Numbered from the stretch's first letter, positions 15,513 through 23,612 are shown. The stretch: 31,946 nucleotides of DNA from CAZSVE01 sp964610175 (GCA_964610175.1 CAZSVE010000033.1:1-31946); one strand, 5' to 3'. A program made the numbers and translations. The notes: a model not told the origin generated them from the letters alone.

Positions 15513-15959
15513 ATGCAACGTCGTAATCTTATTGGGTTAACCCTTGCCGGAGCGGCTTCGGGTATCTTGATGCCCAAGGCCGTACTGGGAGATCCCGAAG
15601 CAGACACATCGGGCAAGAGTGCCGATCCCATGGCAGGAGGAGTATTTTACACGGAAGAGGCGCCGGGCCGCTGGAAGGGGAAGGAAAAGGGTCATCTGCC
15701 CATCATCAGGGTCGAGAAGAAACCAGGCAAGGCCTCCGTGCAAGTCACCACCGGCCATGAGATGAAGGGCCATGAGCATTACATCATCAAGCATATCCTG
15801 CTCGATGAGAATTACCGCTTTCTCGATGAAAAGATGTTCGATCCATCGAAGGACAAGGTGCCGATATCGATATTCTCGGTGGATAAATACAGGGGGCCCA
15901 TCTACGCGCTCAGTGTCTGCAACAAGCACGATACCTGGCTGAGCGCTGGGAAGGTGTAG
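15513..15959 (+). CDS. Exported superoxide reductase (desulfoferrodoxin/neelaredoxin-type)
   Basis: A 148-aa protein resembling the catalytic SOR domain, which reduces superoxide to peroxide at a mononuclear Fe(His)4Cys site. Candidate ligands are His61 (KGHLPII), His82 and His89 with His87 also possible (GHEMKGHEHYI), and Cys136 and His139 (VCNKHDTW). The catalytic lysine normally just before the first histidine is not in place; the motif reads EKGH rather than EKH. The N-terminus MQRRNLIGLTLAGAASGIL, then VLG, looks like a twin-arginine-type signal, placing it in the periplasm. ATG 15513 is chosen for GAGGAGG 8 bases upstream. It has its own promoter, palindrome and terminator, and converges on the cbb3 oxidase operon. 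Confidence 0.82.
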   Translation: MQRRNLIGLTLAGAASGILMPKAVLGDPEADTSGKSADPMAGGVFYTEEAPGRWKGKEKGHLPIIRVEKKPGKASVQVTTGHEMKGHEHYIIKHILLDENYRFLDEKMFDPSKDKVPISIFSVDKYRGPIYALSVCNKHDTWLSAGKV

Positions 15960-16009
15960 GCCCCAGGAAGATATAGCCCTTGGGAAAAGATATGGCAGGG
16001 AGTGCTGAC

Positions 16010-16047
16010 TGGCACCGATCCTGGCCGAGTGGCCAGTATCGGTGCCA
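16010..16047. terminator. Strong 16-bp hairpin without U-tract
   Basis: GGCACCGATCCTGGCC pairs with GGCCAGTATCGGTGCC at 15 of 16 positions around a GAGT loop, 51 bp after the superoxide reductase stop. With no T-run it may stabilise the mRNA 3' end or serve rho-dependent termination. Confidence 0.5.
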
Positions 16048-16085
16048 TGAGGGGTGATGAAAGACGCGACCGTTTTTCGAAGTTT

Positions 16086-16113
16086 GGCGGGATCATGATG
16101 ATCCCGCCTTTTT
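16086..16113 (+). terminator. Rho-independent terminator
   Basis: A perfect 10-bp stem, GGCGGGATCA with TGATCCCGCC, around a TGA loop, followed by TTTTT. It is oriented for the superoxide reductase transcript; the complementary strand lacks a T-run, but the hairpin sits 28 bp past the ccoP stop and could also slow that transcript. Confidence 0.85.
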
Positions 16114-16140
16114 AGTGGGTGGTCTTTCTACGGGAGCTTT

Positions 16141-16998
16141 TTATTGGCCGCCTCCCAGCAGATGAACGAAGACCGCCAATTTCTTGATGGTGGTCTCATC
16201 GAGACGTTCCCGGAAAGATGGCATCTCCGCGTCCCGAGTCTTGGGGTCGTTGGGGTCATTGGCGCCATGCAGGATGGTGTAGCGAGCGCTTTCCAGGCTA
16301 TCCGGTGTGAAACGCCAAATAGGATCGGTGAGGTTGGCCGATCCCATCAATTGCACGCCCTTGGCATCCATACCATGGCAACCGATGCATCCCTTTTGCA
16401 TAAACATCTCCTTGCCTTCGGGGTTATCCTTGCCTCGACTCAGATCATGGACGTAATTCGCCAGTATTTCGATGTCTTTCTTGGATAGGCTTTGACCACC
16501 CTTGGCAGGCATGATTCCCCTGCGGCCCAGGGTAATGGTTTCCTGGATCTTCTCGATGTTGCCACCATAGAGCCAGTCATCATCCACGAGCACGGGGAAT
16601 CCAGGGTTGCCCTGCCCTACCGATCCATGGCAGGCCGCGCAGTTGTCACCGAAAAGCACCTTGGCGGAGGCCCTCGTGTAGTTGGATAAGTCCGTATCCG
16701 CAAGGATCTCCCTGGCACTAAGATTCGGGAGCTGCTCTTCGTACTTGGCCCGTATCTCGTCTATCTCACTGACCCCTTCCTTATATTCCTTGATCGAAGT
16801 CCATCCCATGATCCCTTTGGTAAAACCGGTAATCCCTGGCCAAGTCGGGTAGAGAATACTGTAACCGATAACGAAAAGGAAACTCGCCACGAAGGCTATC
16901 ATCCACCAACGAGGCGGTGGATTCGTCAGTTCACGTATTATGCCATCCCATATATGTCCCGTGTTTTCCTCCCCGGGAAAAGGATTTTTATCCGTCAT
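16141..16998 (-). CDS. ccoP: cbb3 cytochrome c oxidase subunit III (diheme CcoP)
   Basis: A 285-aa membrane-anchored diheme cytochrome that feeds electrons to the CcoO/CcoN core of the high-affinity oxidase. It has a short cytoplasmic N-terminus, a membrane segment at ~32-51 (WMIAFVASFLFVIGYSILYP), then two periplasmic c-heme domains with CAACH (120-124) and CIGCH (204-208). Likely axial methionines lie in GIMPAKGG and in DAEMPSF. Length matches the family. Its ATG overlaps the ccoQ stop (ATGA). It is the last gene of the operon. Confidence 0.96.
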   Translation of the reverse strand: MTDKNPFPGEENTGHIWDGIIRELTNPPPRWWMIAFVASFLFVIGYSILYPTWPGITGFTKGIMGWTSIKEYKEGVSEIDEIRAKYEEQLPNLSAREILADTDLSNYTRASAKVLFGDNCAACHGSVGQGNPGFPVLVDDDWLYGGNIEKIQETITLGRRGIMPAKGGQSLSKKDIEILANYVHDLSRGKDNPEGKEMFMQKGCIGCHGMDAKGVQLMGSANLTDPIWRFTPDSLESARYTILHGANDPNDPKTRDAEMPSFRERLDETTIKKLAVFVHLLGGGQ

Positions 16999-17204
16999 CG
17001 TTTGCCTCCAATCTCGATTTTCTTATCCTCGGACACCGGGATGTGACGGTGTATCTCCAATTTTTCCCGGTTCTTCGGACGCAAGACGTATACGTACAAC
17101 CCAACCATGAGAAGAAATACCACGACCGTAATGGCCATGCCGACCCAGTCGGTCGTAGTCATCGCTCCCCAGTCGGTGTGGAAATATTCCTCGAGGCTAT
17201 TCAC
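16995..17204 (-). CDS. ccoQ: cbb3 oxidase small subunit CcoQ
   Basis: A 69-aa single-pass protein (membrane segment VGMAITVVVFLLMVGLYVYVL) with a charged C-terminal tail (RPKNREKLEIHRHIP). CcoQ stabilises the oxidase in known systems. It overlaps ccoO by 8 bp and ccoP by 4 bp, fixing its place between them. Confidence 0.92.
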   Translation of the reverse strand: MNSLEEYFHTDWGAMTTTDWVGMAITVVVFLLMVGLYVYVLRPKNREKLEIHRHIPVSEDKKIEIGGKR

Positions 17205-17910
17205 GATAGTCCTTGCCCTTTTCTATCCTGGCCATGGTACCCAATACCTGCAGATAGGCAACCACGGCTTGCATTTCCGTCTTGCCATCCACCGCAGCCG
17301 CAGCAGTTTCGATCTCTTCCTCGATGTACGGAACCCCCAGCGATTTCATCGCCCGCATGCGCTTTCGAACGACATTTCCGTCCAACAAGGCAATATCCAG
17401 CCAGGGATAGTTGGGCATTACGGATTCGGGAACCAGGGAACGTGGAGCACGCAGATGCTGCTCATGCCACTCATCGGAATACTTGCCACCGACACGCGCC
17501 AAGTCCGGCCCGGTTCGCTTGGAACCCCATTGAAACGGGTGATCGTACAAGGACTCGGAAGCAAGAGAGTAATGGCCATAACGCTCTTTCTCATCCCGGA
17601 AAGGACGAATCATCTGAGAATGGCACAGATAACATCCTTCCCGCACGAAGACATCCCGCCCAGCCAATTCCAGCGCCTTGTAGGGACGCACCCCATCGCC
17701 CGGCTTCCAATCATCGAGCGTTTGGCCCTCTTCCCGTTGCCAAACGATTTCAGGGGTCTTGTTATGCTCCATCGTACTATCGAGGTAAAAAAGAGGAACG
17801 ATCTCCACGATGCCGCCGACGCTGAGCACGATGGCCAGCACGATGACAAGCGCCCAAATATTACGCTCCAGGGTATCCTGGAAACGCGTTGAGTGAATTT
17901 TATCCGACAT
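17197..17910 (-). CDS. ccoO: cbb3 oxidase subunit II (monoheme CcoO)
   Basis: A 237-aa monoheme cytochrome c. The N-terminal membrane anchor spans ~18-42 (IWALVIVLAIVLSVGGIVEI); the c-heme motif CYLCH is at 93-97 in the conserved context FVREGCYLCHSQMIRPF; RTGPDLARVGGKYS and the axial-ligand region ESVMPNYPWL follow. It passes electrons from CcoP to the CcoN catalytic subunit at the periplasmic face. The ATG lies 16 bp after the ccoN stop. Confidence 0.96.
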   Translation of the reverse strand: MSDKIHSTRFQDTLERNIWALVIVLAIVLSVGGIVEIVPLFYLDSTMEHNKTPEIVWQREEGQTLDDWKPGDGVRPYKALELAGRDVFVREGCYLCHSQMIRPFRDEKERYGHYSLASESLYDHPFQWGSKRTGPDLARVGGKYSDEWHEQHLRAPRSLVPESVMPNYPWLDIALLDGNVVRKRMRAMKSLGVPYIEEEIETAAAAVDGKTEMQAVVAYLQVLGTMARIEKGKDYRE

Positions 17911-17926
17911 TGAAACTTACCTCCCC

Positions 17927-19369
17927 TTACACGCCAGCTATGGCCCGCGCGCGCGCGGTGAGCAATGACCCTTCTATCGCGGACTTGCGGATCGTCATTA
18001 CTACGTTATAAAGCATGATGACAATGCCAAGCAGGAATATCGCACCGCCAATGGCGCGCATCGCATAATATGGATGCATGGCCTCGACACTCTCCGCGAA
18101 GGTATACGCCAACGTTCCATACTCGTCGTAGGCGCGCCACATCAGGCCCTGCATGATCCCGGATACCCACATGGCGATGATATAGACGACCGCGCCGATG
18201 GTAGCCAGCCAAAAATGCACGTTGACGAGCCCGACAGAGTAAATATCCGTGTACCATAGGCGTCCTATCAGGTGGTAGATACCACCCAACCCTACCAATG
18301 CCACCCACCCGAGTGCACCGGAATGAACGTGACCGATGGTCCAATCGGTGTAATGAGACAGGGAGTTTATGGTCTTGATCGCCATGAGCGGCCCTTCGAA
18401 GGTCGACATGGCGTAGAAGGCAAGCGCCATGATCAGAAAGCGTAGCACGTAATCCGTGCGCAATTTTTCCCACGCGCCGGACAATGTCATGATGCCGTTT
18501 ATCGCGCCACCCCACGAGGGAATGATCATGGCGATGGAAACAGCCGCACCGAGAGAACCGGTCCAGTCCGGCAGGGCCGTATACTGCAGATGGTGAGCGC
18601 CAAGCCACACGTAGCCGAAGGTCAACGACCAGAAATGCAATACCGAAAGCCGATAGGAATAGACAGGCCGCTCCGCCTGTTTCGGCACGAAATAATACAT
18701 GATGCCCAGAAAACCCGCCGTCAAATAAAAACCAACGGCATTATGGCCCCACCACCATTGCACCATGGCGTCCTGAACCCCGGAAAACACCGAATAGGAC
18801 TTGGATAGCGTAACGGGAATCGCCAGGCTATTTACCACGTGCAGGTAGGTAATCATTACCAGCATCGCCAGGAAAAACCAGTTCGATACATAGATATGCG
18901 AGCTCTTCCTGTTCGCTATCGTCATGATGAAATTGATCAGGAAGGAGAGCCATACCACCGCGATAAGAATATCGATGGGCCATTCCAATTCCGCGTATTC
19001 CTTCGACTGTGTAATACCGAATGGCAAGGTGAGGACGGCCAAAACGATAATCAGGTTCCACCCCCAGAAGGTAAACCAACCCATTCTCGAACTCCATAGC
19101 GACACCCCGCAGGTACGTTGTACGCTATAAAGACCCGTCGCCATCAAGGCACAGCCACCAAAGGCGAAGATCACCATATTCGTGTGCGCAGGACGCAGGC
19201 GTCCGAAGGTCAGGCCGGGTAGATCGAGATTCAGGGCCGGCCACGCCAGCTCCGAAGCGATATACACGCCTATCGACGCCCCAATCACCAAATACACCAC
19301 CGCCATCACCGAAAACCATCGTACAACGCCAAGGTTGTACTTTTGTTCTATTGCTACTGCTTCCAACAT
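17927..19369 (-). CDS. ccoN: cbb3 oxidase subunit I (CcoN, heme-copper catalytic subunit)
   Basis: A 480-aa polytopic subunit with a low-spin heme b and the heme b3-CuB oxygen-reduction site. Ligand segments are readable: RPAHTNMVIFAFGG, WWWGHNAVGFYLTAGF, LGAHHLQY and DWTIGHVHSGALGW. About 12 membrane helices are expected and the length is normal. The start ATG 19369 has GAGGG 8 bases upstream. It heads a complete ccoNOQP operon; the assembly genes ccoGHIS do not follow here. A cbb3 oxidase implies respiration at low oxygen, consistent with the FNR-like site upstream. Confidence 0.97.
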   Translation of the reverse strand: MLEAVAIEQKYNLGVVRWFSVMAVVYLVIGASIGVYIASELAWPALNLDLPGLTFGRLRPAHTNMVIFAFGGCALMATGLYSVQRTCGVSLWSSRMGWFTFWGWNLIIVLAVLTLPFGITQSKEYAELEWPIDILIAVVWLSFLINFIMTIANRKSSHIYVSNWFFLAMLVMITYLHVVNSLAIPVTLSKSYSVFSGVQDAMVQWWWGHNAVGFYLTAGFLGIMYYFVPKQAERPVYSYRLSVLHFWSLTFGYVWLGAHHLQYTALPDWTGSLGAAVSIAMIIPSWGGAINGIMTLSGAWEKLRTDYVLRFLIMALAFYAMSTFEGPLMAIKTINSLSHYTDWTIGHVHSGALGWVALVGLGGIYHLIGRLWYTDIYSVGLVNVHFWLATIGAVVYIIAMWVSGIMQGLMWRAYDEYGTLAYTFAESVEAMHPYYAMRAIGGAIFLLGIVIMLYNVVMTIRKSAIEGSLLTARARAIAGV

Positions 19370-19506
19370 AAGGGTTTCCCTCTCTAAATTTTTGCCTCAA
19401 AACCTCAACGATAATTTGCCATGACCCAGCGCAAAAGCGGGGTTTCGCCGCTCCCGGCAAAATTTCTAGGGTATCATTCACTCAAACCTTCCATGGATCG
19501 AAATAA

Positions 19507-19555
19507 GCCAAGTATTCTGACCATAATGGATAGCACTAAACTTGATTTGAGTCAC
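19507..19555 (-). promoter_or_regulatory. Candidate FNR-type promoter of ccoNOQP
   Basis: On the minus strand the box at 19542-19555 reads GTGACTCAAATCAA, the complement of TTGATTTGAGTCAC. One half is a perfect FNR half-site (TTGAT/ATCAA); the other is degenerate. A -10-like CAGAAT lies at 19519-19514, which puts the box centre at about -41.5, the class II FNR position. ccoN operons are commonly FNR/Anr-activated. The leader would be about 138 bases. Confidence 0.45.
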
Positions 19556-19743
19556 GTTTTTGGTGATTTCAGGAAACCTTTCCATATTATCCACTCCATG
19601 CGCATCGCTAATCGAGAAGGCTTCTCATCAACACGAAGGCTCGCCACGACACTCCACCGAATCGGGTTCATCATCTTTGGCGCGCCAGTTCGTTTCCAGT
19701 TGCTCCCCTCCCCACCTCGCGGTGACGCAATCGACCTCAAGCA

Positions 19744-19837
19744 AGGAAGCCATGGCGTACTCCGGCTCAGGGACTTTTACCCTGCGGGTGAATCGCCCTC
19801 GCGGGCGCACTGGCTCCGGCCATGCCGGGTTGGCTTT
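19744..19837 (-). repeat. Family D repeat copy
   Basis: The reverse complement runs CCAACCCGGCATGGCCGG, AGCCAGTGCGCCCGCGAGGG, then GATTCACCCGCAGGG, and ends GGAGTACGCCATGG. The same order occurs at 31851-31935. Confidence 0.78.
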
Positions 19838-19890
19838 TTATCCGAAGGCTCTCGAAAAATAAGGGATTGATTTTTGATCGTTTTTCGGAA
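19838..19890 (+). repeat. R190 tail fragment
   Basis: TTTTTGATCGTTTTTCGG followed by AAAATCC matches the end of the R190 copy at 6815-6840. It joins a family D copy of opposite orientation and marks the breakpoint of the neighbouring pseudogene. Confidence 0.6.
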
Positions 19891-20157
19891 AATCCAATAT
19901 AAACCTGACTATTGCCCGCATACTCTACTACTCCGAGCTTCTCTTTTTTTTCAGCTTCTTCGAGGGCGGCTTTCAACATACCGATAAACACCTCTATCTT
20001 TTATAGTACCTCCTACGAGATTATACCATTCGATCTTCGCAAAAATTTTCGCTCCTTCTCTCTTATCGTCCGAGACTTCCATGAATGGTGTATTGCCTAT
20101 GAAGTCTGCCCCGAGTTTTTCAAGATGTTTCAACTTGGTTTCAAATGAAACTCTCAT
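19885..20157 (-). pseudogene. Cysteine-synthase-like PLP enzyme, N-terminal fragment with frameshift
   Basis: The first ~55 residues from ATG 20157 (AAAGGA 6 bases upstream) read LKHLEKLGADFIGNTPFMEV and AKIEWYNLVGGTIKDRGVYR. This is the fold-type II PLP pattern with the Schiff-base lysine in IKDR. A one-base shift near 19960 moves the reading to MLKAALEEAEKKEKLGVVEY and AGNSQVYIGF, where a related family has VEYTGGSTG. Homology then stops where an R190 tail begins. About three quarters of the expected ~300 residues are gone, so this is a dead gene. The DNA is AT-rich like its upstream neighbours. Confidence 0.72.
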
Positions 20158-20241
20158 AAGATATCCTTTCTTGGTTTCACATATCACGTGACAAAAAATG
20201 CAGAGGAAACAGCGGATTCAGAATAGAAATAAAGCTTCTGT

Positions 20242-21246
20242 TTATGAATCACCGTTGACTATTTTCGGTCTTCCAGGATAGTGAACTATGAAGAGCCCCA
20301 ATATAATTAAAATAGATGCTGAAAAAATGTTGACAGTCCATACTTCACCCAATAGTACTATTCCGAAAAAAACGCCGGATAAAGGAATAACAAACAGAAA
20401 AGAATGAACCATGGAAACACTATACCTTTTAATTAAAGAATTCCATGCGATATAACCGAATGTGCTGACAATTACCCCCTGATACACAATAGAGAAAATA
20501 GCTTCTATAGAAAACGCTTTGAACATAGTCTTATCGAAAAGAAGGGCTCCCGCGAAAAATACTGGTACCGATAATAAAACATGATAAAAGGTGATAGCAA
20601 GCACAGAGACATCTTCGATAAAAGATTTGAGATAGACGACTTTAAGCGCCCAAAGCAACGCTACTGCAAGTACTACGATATCGCCTATCGAAAAGTCTGT
20701 AGCGATATCTTCTTTGAATAGAACATGTTAGTGCTTCGCGCCAGGACTGAAGCGAGATGGGTCCAGGCACGCGCACCGGTTCTCTCGAGGTCTTTGTTTT
20801 TCCGATACCTTAAAAAGTGGCAATAGTCCGCAAAAGCCGACAATCATACCAAAGATTTTTCGGAAACCGATCTTTTCTTCAACAATAAAATAATGAGTTG
20901 AAAATATAACAAAAAATGGTTGCAAATTGATTATAAGCGATGCCCTTGATGCACTGGTTTTTCTGACATCAAAAAACAACAAAAAATATTCCACCAGGAA
21001 AATTCCAGTCCAGATAAATATCTTCAGGAAATGTTCACTCTCTATCCTTATCGATTTCCTCGTGACTTTTATCCATAAAAAAATCGTTACGGAAGCCACA
21101 AAAAATCGTAACGCCACAGCGGTAAATACTCCAAAACCGTAAAACGATGCCTTGATAGCTGCAAGACCGCTACCGAACATAATGCAAACCCCGATAGTCA
21201 AAATTATATCCGCAAAAAGATATTTCATATTTTTAATATTATTCAT
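20242..21246 (-). pseudogene. EamA/DMT-family transporter gene interrupted by an in-frame R88 repeat
   Basis: The two halves form a normal ~300-aa, ten-helix drug/metabolite transporter. The first is 145 residues ending CGLLPLFK; the second resumes LFKEDIATDF and runs through two more hydrophobic blocks to VHYPGRPKIVNGDS. An 87/88-bp R88 copy (20721-20808) lies between them, plus an apparent 9-bp duplication (Leu-Phe-Lys on both sides). The reading frame is kept across the insert, but the insert carries one TAA, so translation ends at SPGAKH. No other lesion is seen. EamA proteins export amino acids or metabolites; neighbours suggest an amino-acid substrate. The start ATG 21246 has a weak ribosome binding site. 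Confidence 0.82.
20721..20808 (-). repeat. R88 repeat inserted in a coding sequence
   Basis: 88 bp from GAACATGTTAGTGC to TTTTTCCGATAC. Only three positions differ from the 9498-9584 copy (C/T, G/A and T/C), so it is the best evidence that R88 has moved recently. Confidence 0.9.
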
Positions 21247-21424
21247 CTATTCAATACAAGAAAGTTTTCCATATCCACACCTCCGATATTTGTAAATTTC
21301 GCCATGAAGCCATATGAAAAAAGAAGTAATTGACTTTAATGACGAAATAATTTTTCGCTTTTATCGATTATGCATATATTTGCGTTCCACTCTTTCGGAA
21401 ATCCCGCATATCAAGACGTATAAG

Positions 21425-21908
21425 CTATATATCTGTAATATCGGATAACTCGGTAAGCGAAATCTCTTTTTCCTCCGCATTCCCCAAAAGTATTACTTCG
21501 TCTCCCACATTTATCGAATCACATCCTAATATCTATCATTACCCGAATCCATAGCAATGGTTCCTACCATAGGATAAAATTCATCATTGATAATGACTCT
21601 CCCTTTGTTCGTCAATCCTCGGGGAATTCTGTCTCCAAATCTTACAGGTAGCAATACAATCCATGTATCTTTTTCGCTTACCCATTTTCTTCCGTAACTT
21701 ATGGGAGAACCTGCGGGAATTTCACTGATATTGGCAACAAAAGTCTTGAATGTCATTACAGCTTTCAGTTTCATGAATCGTGATAAAAACAGAGAAGGAT
21801 AATGACCGTACAAAGCAATTCCAGTCCTTACCGTATTACAAAATTCTTTCGAGCAGGTTCGGTATCCCACCGCTGTTTGCGATATAAATCATATTCGGCT
21901 TCTTATCT
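21425..21908 (-). pseudogene. Alanine racemase, C-terminal half with frameshifts
   Basis: Three reading-frame pieces together match the end of an Alr-type PLP racemase. The first is MIYIANSGGIPNLLER (family context: substrate-domain HTANS). The second, after a shift, is VRTGIALYGHYPS through EIPAGSPISYGRKWVSEKD, with the catalytic tyrosine in SYGR, to VGTIAMD. The third, after a further shift near 21530, is CDSINVGDEVILLGNAEEKE then ISLTELSDITDI and a stop. The N-terminal ~190 residues, including the PLP lysine, are absent. It abuts a D-amino-acid dehydrogenase fragment, so a deletion probably joined them. Non-functional. Confidence 0.8.
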
Positions 21909-22003
21909 CTTTTTACAAGTTATGATTCACATAACGATTGAATGTCGGAAATCTTGATTTTTATAGTGAGATCTATTATCTCACGTTCCCAAGTCGATGG
22001 CAT

Positions 22004-22225
22004 TCACAAAAACCGCCCGCAACTGAACAGCATAATATCCATGCCCGGCATATTCGAAGGAAACATATGGGTCGATGAAATAGAGCCGAAATTTCCGTAA
22101 GAAGATCCATGACCGAACTCTTCTTTTTCTACCATGGTAATATCCCATCCCTCTTCATTCGGATAATAAGCGGTAAATGAGCCGATTACCCCGGCTCCGA
22201 TAACTACCGCGCTTTTCGAAGACAT
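22004..22225 (-). pseudogene. D-amino-acid dehydrogenase-like FAD oxidoreductase, N-terminal fragment
   Basis: It starts at ATG 22225 behind a good GAGGAG ribosome binding site. The Rossmann FAD motif is intact (VVIGAGVIGSFTAYY, then ITMVEKEEFGHGSSYGNFGS, and FPSNMPGM), the pattern of DadA-type D-amino-acid dehydrogenases. After about 60 residues the match ends and the frame closes at 73 aa, against ~420 expected. A racemase next to a D-amino-acid dehydrogenase is the classical alanine catabolism pairing, so this was probably a D-amino-acid use cluster. Confidence 0.75.
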
Positions 22226-22561
22226 ATCGCTTCTCCTCTATTCGAATTTTGTGGTTCCATCACAAGAATATAATATCCCTTCTGGATAACTGGTGGGCCA
22301 TCGATAACCGGGAGAAGTTCGTATCAAGCCATGGAACCCTTCAATTTATCCCATAGGCGCTGATCTTAAGCTGTCAATGGATAAGTGAACCGAGAAAACA
22401 TCAAGGTGAGAACATTTTCGCATTGGCTTATCGCCAACAAGAATGCGCGTGCCGCGTGGACTATCCCAAGCAAAAGACGTTCTTATGTTCCGGCTTATAT
22501 GCCGGTGGTAGCCTGGCGATATGGATACAGGTGAAAGGTTATTTTTGTAGAATCCAATCAG

Positions 22562-22671
22562 TTTGTTTATTCCCCGCTCGGCTTCACGATTGGATCGAGT
22601 TTTACGAGGCGCCAATTCCGCCTTGCTAATAGGCAATCATGGCTTGTCGGTTCAAGGCGGAGCTTCGCCAG
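22562..22671 (+). repeat. R112 repeat copy
   Basis: 110 bp from TTTGTTTATTCCCCGCTCGG to GGCGGAGCTTCGCCAG. The internal CGATTGGATCGAG and GGCGCCAATTCC link it most closely to the copy at 28123, so the family has subtypes. Confidence 0.85.
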
Positions 22672-22946
22672 ATCGGTATCACGGTACCGGATCGCCGAGC
22701 TGCTGTTCGAGGAACTTCCCGTGATCTGGTTGCGTGGATGAACTCAGAAGTCGGATATATGCCTGTAGCACTTCCTTCGTTCGACTCTTTCCTTGCATTG
22801 TCGGGCGAACCATATGTATATCCCTCGATGTTCGAACCAACCGAGTCAACCGAGGCTCTTCCATGCTAAATTAAGGCCAAGTCGGGTTTTTCCCTGAATC
22901 GGCTATCGAGAAAAGACTCACGGGGGAAGCCGCGCAAAAACAATAT

Positions 22947-23056
22947 GTTGTTTGTTTCCCGCTTGGCTTCGCAAATGAGTCGAATTTCACAACACGCTGA
23001 TTTTGCTCTGCTAATATCAAGCCATGCCTCGTCGATTCGAGGCGAAGCCTCGCTAG
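22947..23056 (+). repeat. R112 repeat copy
   Basis: 110 bp from GTTGTTTGTTTCCCGC to CGAGGCGAAGCCTCGCTAG, with the full internal order (AAATGAGTCGA, TTTTGCT, CATGCC). It ends 19 bp before the cytochrome gene start, so it occupies that gene's leader. Confidence 0.86.
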
Positions 23057-23074
23057 AAAATCCTGGATCGACTG

Positions 23075-23590
23075 ATGGCCCCCTCTCCTTACGCGCATCT
23101 TTCCCGGCTCATCGGGCTGGGCATCATCGGATTGATTGTCTTTTTTACAATCAGGTACTTCGCCATACCGGAAAGCTGGGATAGTAAGGCATGGTATCGA
23201 AGAGATGCATTACCCCTCCTACAACAACAAAAACCGCTATTCGGCGGCAATGAATCCTGTTCGGGGGCAAGTTGCCATGAAGATGATCGATACCTCATCG
23301 AGGACGCCCGTTCCGAACACCAGCTGCGCACCCGATGGTTGGGGTGGGCAACCCACAAGACCCTCTCCTGCGAATCCTGCCATGGACCACTGGGAGACCA
23401 CGTTCGAAACGGACTAAAGGTAAAAAAGGCCGTTATTATTCGAGACAGTAAACTGTGCCTGCAGTGCCACGAAAGACGCCTTGGCCGAAACGCCATCGTT
23501 ACCTTTCGCGAAAACGAATATCACGAAAGCCTGTCCGTTACCCGGAAATCGGTCTGCGTAAACTGCCATGACCCACACGAGCCCAAATAA
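23075..23590 (+). CDS. Membrane-anchored tetraheme cytochrome c
   Basis: A 171-aa protein with one N-terminal membrane segment (~10-30, SRLIGLGIIGLIVFFTIRYF) and four c-type heme sites in the periplasmic part: CSGASCH (62-68, an unusual CX4CH), CESCH (99-103), CLQCH (128-132) and CVNCH (161-165). It resembles the cytochrome c3/NapC-NrfH-like electron-transfer group without a clear match to one named member. It probably carries electrons between the quinone pool or a periplasmic donor and a partner that is not in the window. The start follows an R112 repeat and has no strong Shine-Dalgarno; no alternative start looks better. Confidence 0.82.
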   Translation: MAPSPYAHLSRLIGLGIIGLIVFFTIRYFAIPESWDSKAWYRRDALPLLQQQKPLFGGNESCSGASCHEDDRYLIEDARSEHQLRTRWLGWATHKTLSCESCHGPLGDHVRNGLKVKKAVIIRDSKLCLQCHERRLGRNAIVTFRENEYHESLSVTRKSVCVNCHDPHEPK

Positions 23591-23594
23591 CCAA

Positions 23595-23612
23595 CTAGCG
23601 AAGCCTCGCCAG
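23595..23612. repeat. Isolated R112 end palindrome
   Basis: CTAGCGAAGCCTCGCCAG, the terminal hairpin of R112 without the rest of the unit, lies directly after the cytochrome stop and could act as a 3' stem. Confidence 0.55.

Larger units (their letters stand above)
19370..19884. other. Upstream region of ccoN, then repeat debris
   Basis: The ccoN leader and promoter candidate occupy 19370-19555. From 19744 to 19884 there is a family-D repeat and an R190 tail that truncates the next pseudogene. No gene is supported; the open frames on both strands here are repeat-derived. Confidence 0.55.
22226..23074. other. Gene-free region with two R112 copies
   Basis: R112 copies lie at 22562-22671 and 22947-23056. 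The remaining sequence (22226-22561 and 22672-22946) has only short frames on both strands without ribosome binding sites or recognisable families; some may be worn gene remnants, but I cannot identify them. Confidence 0.55.
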
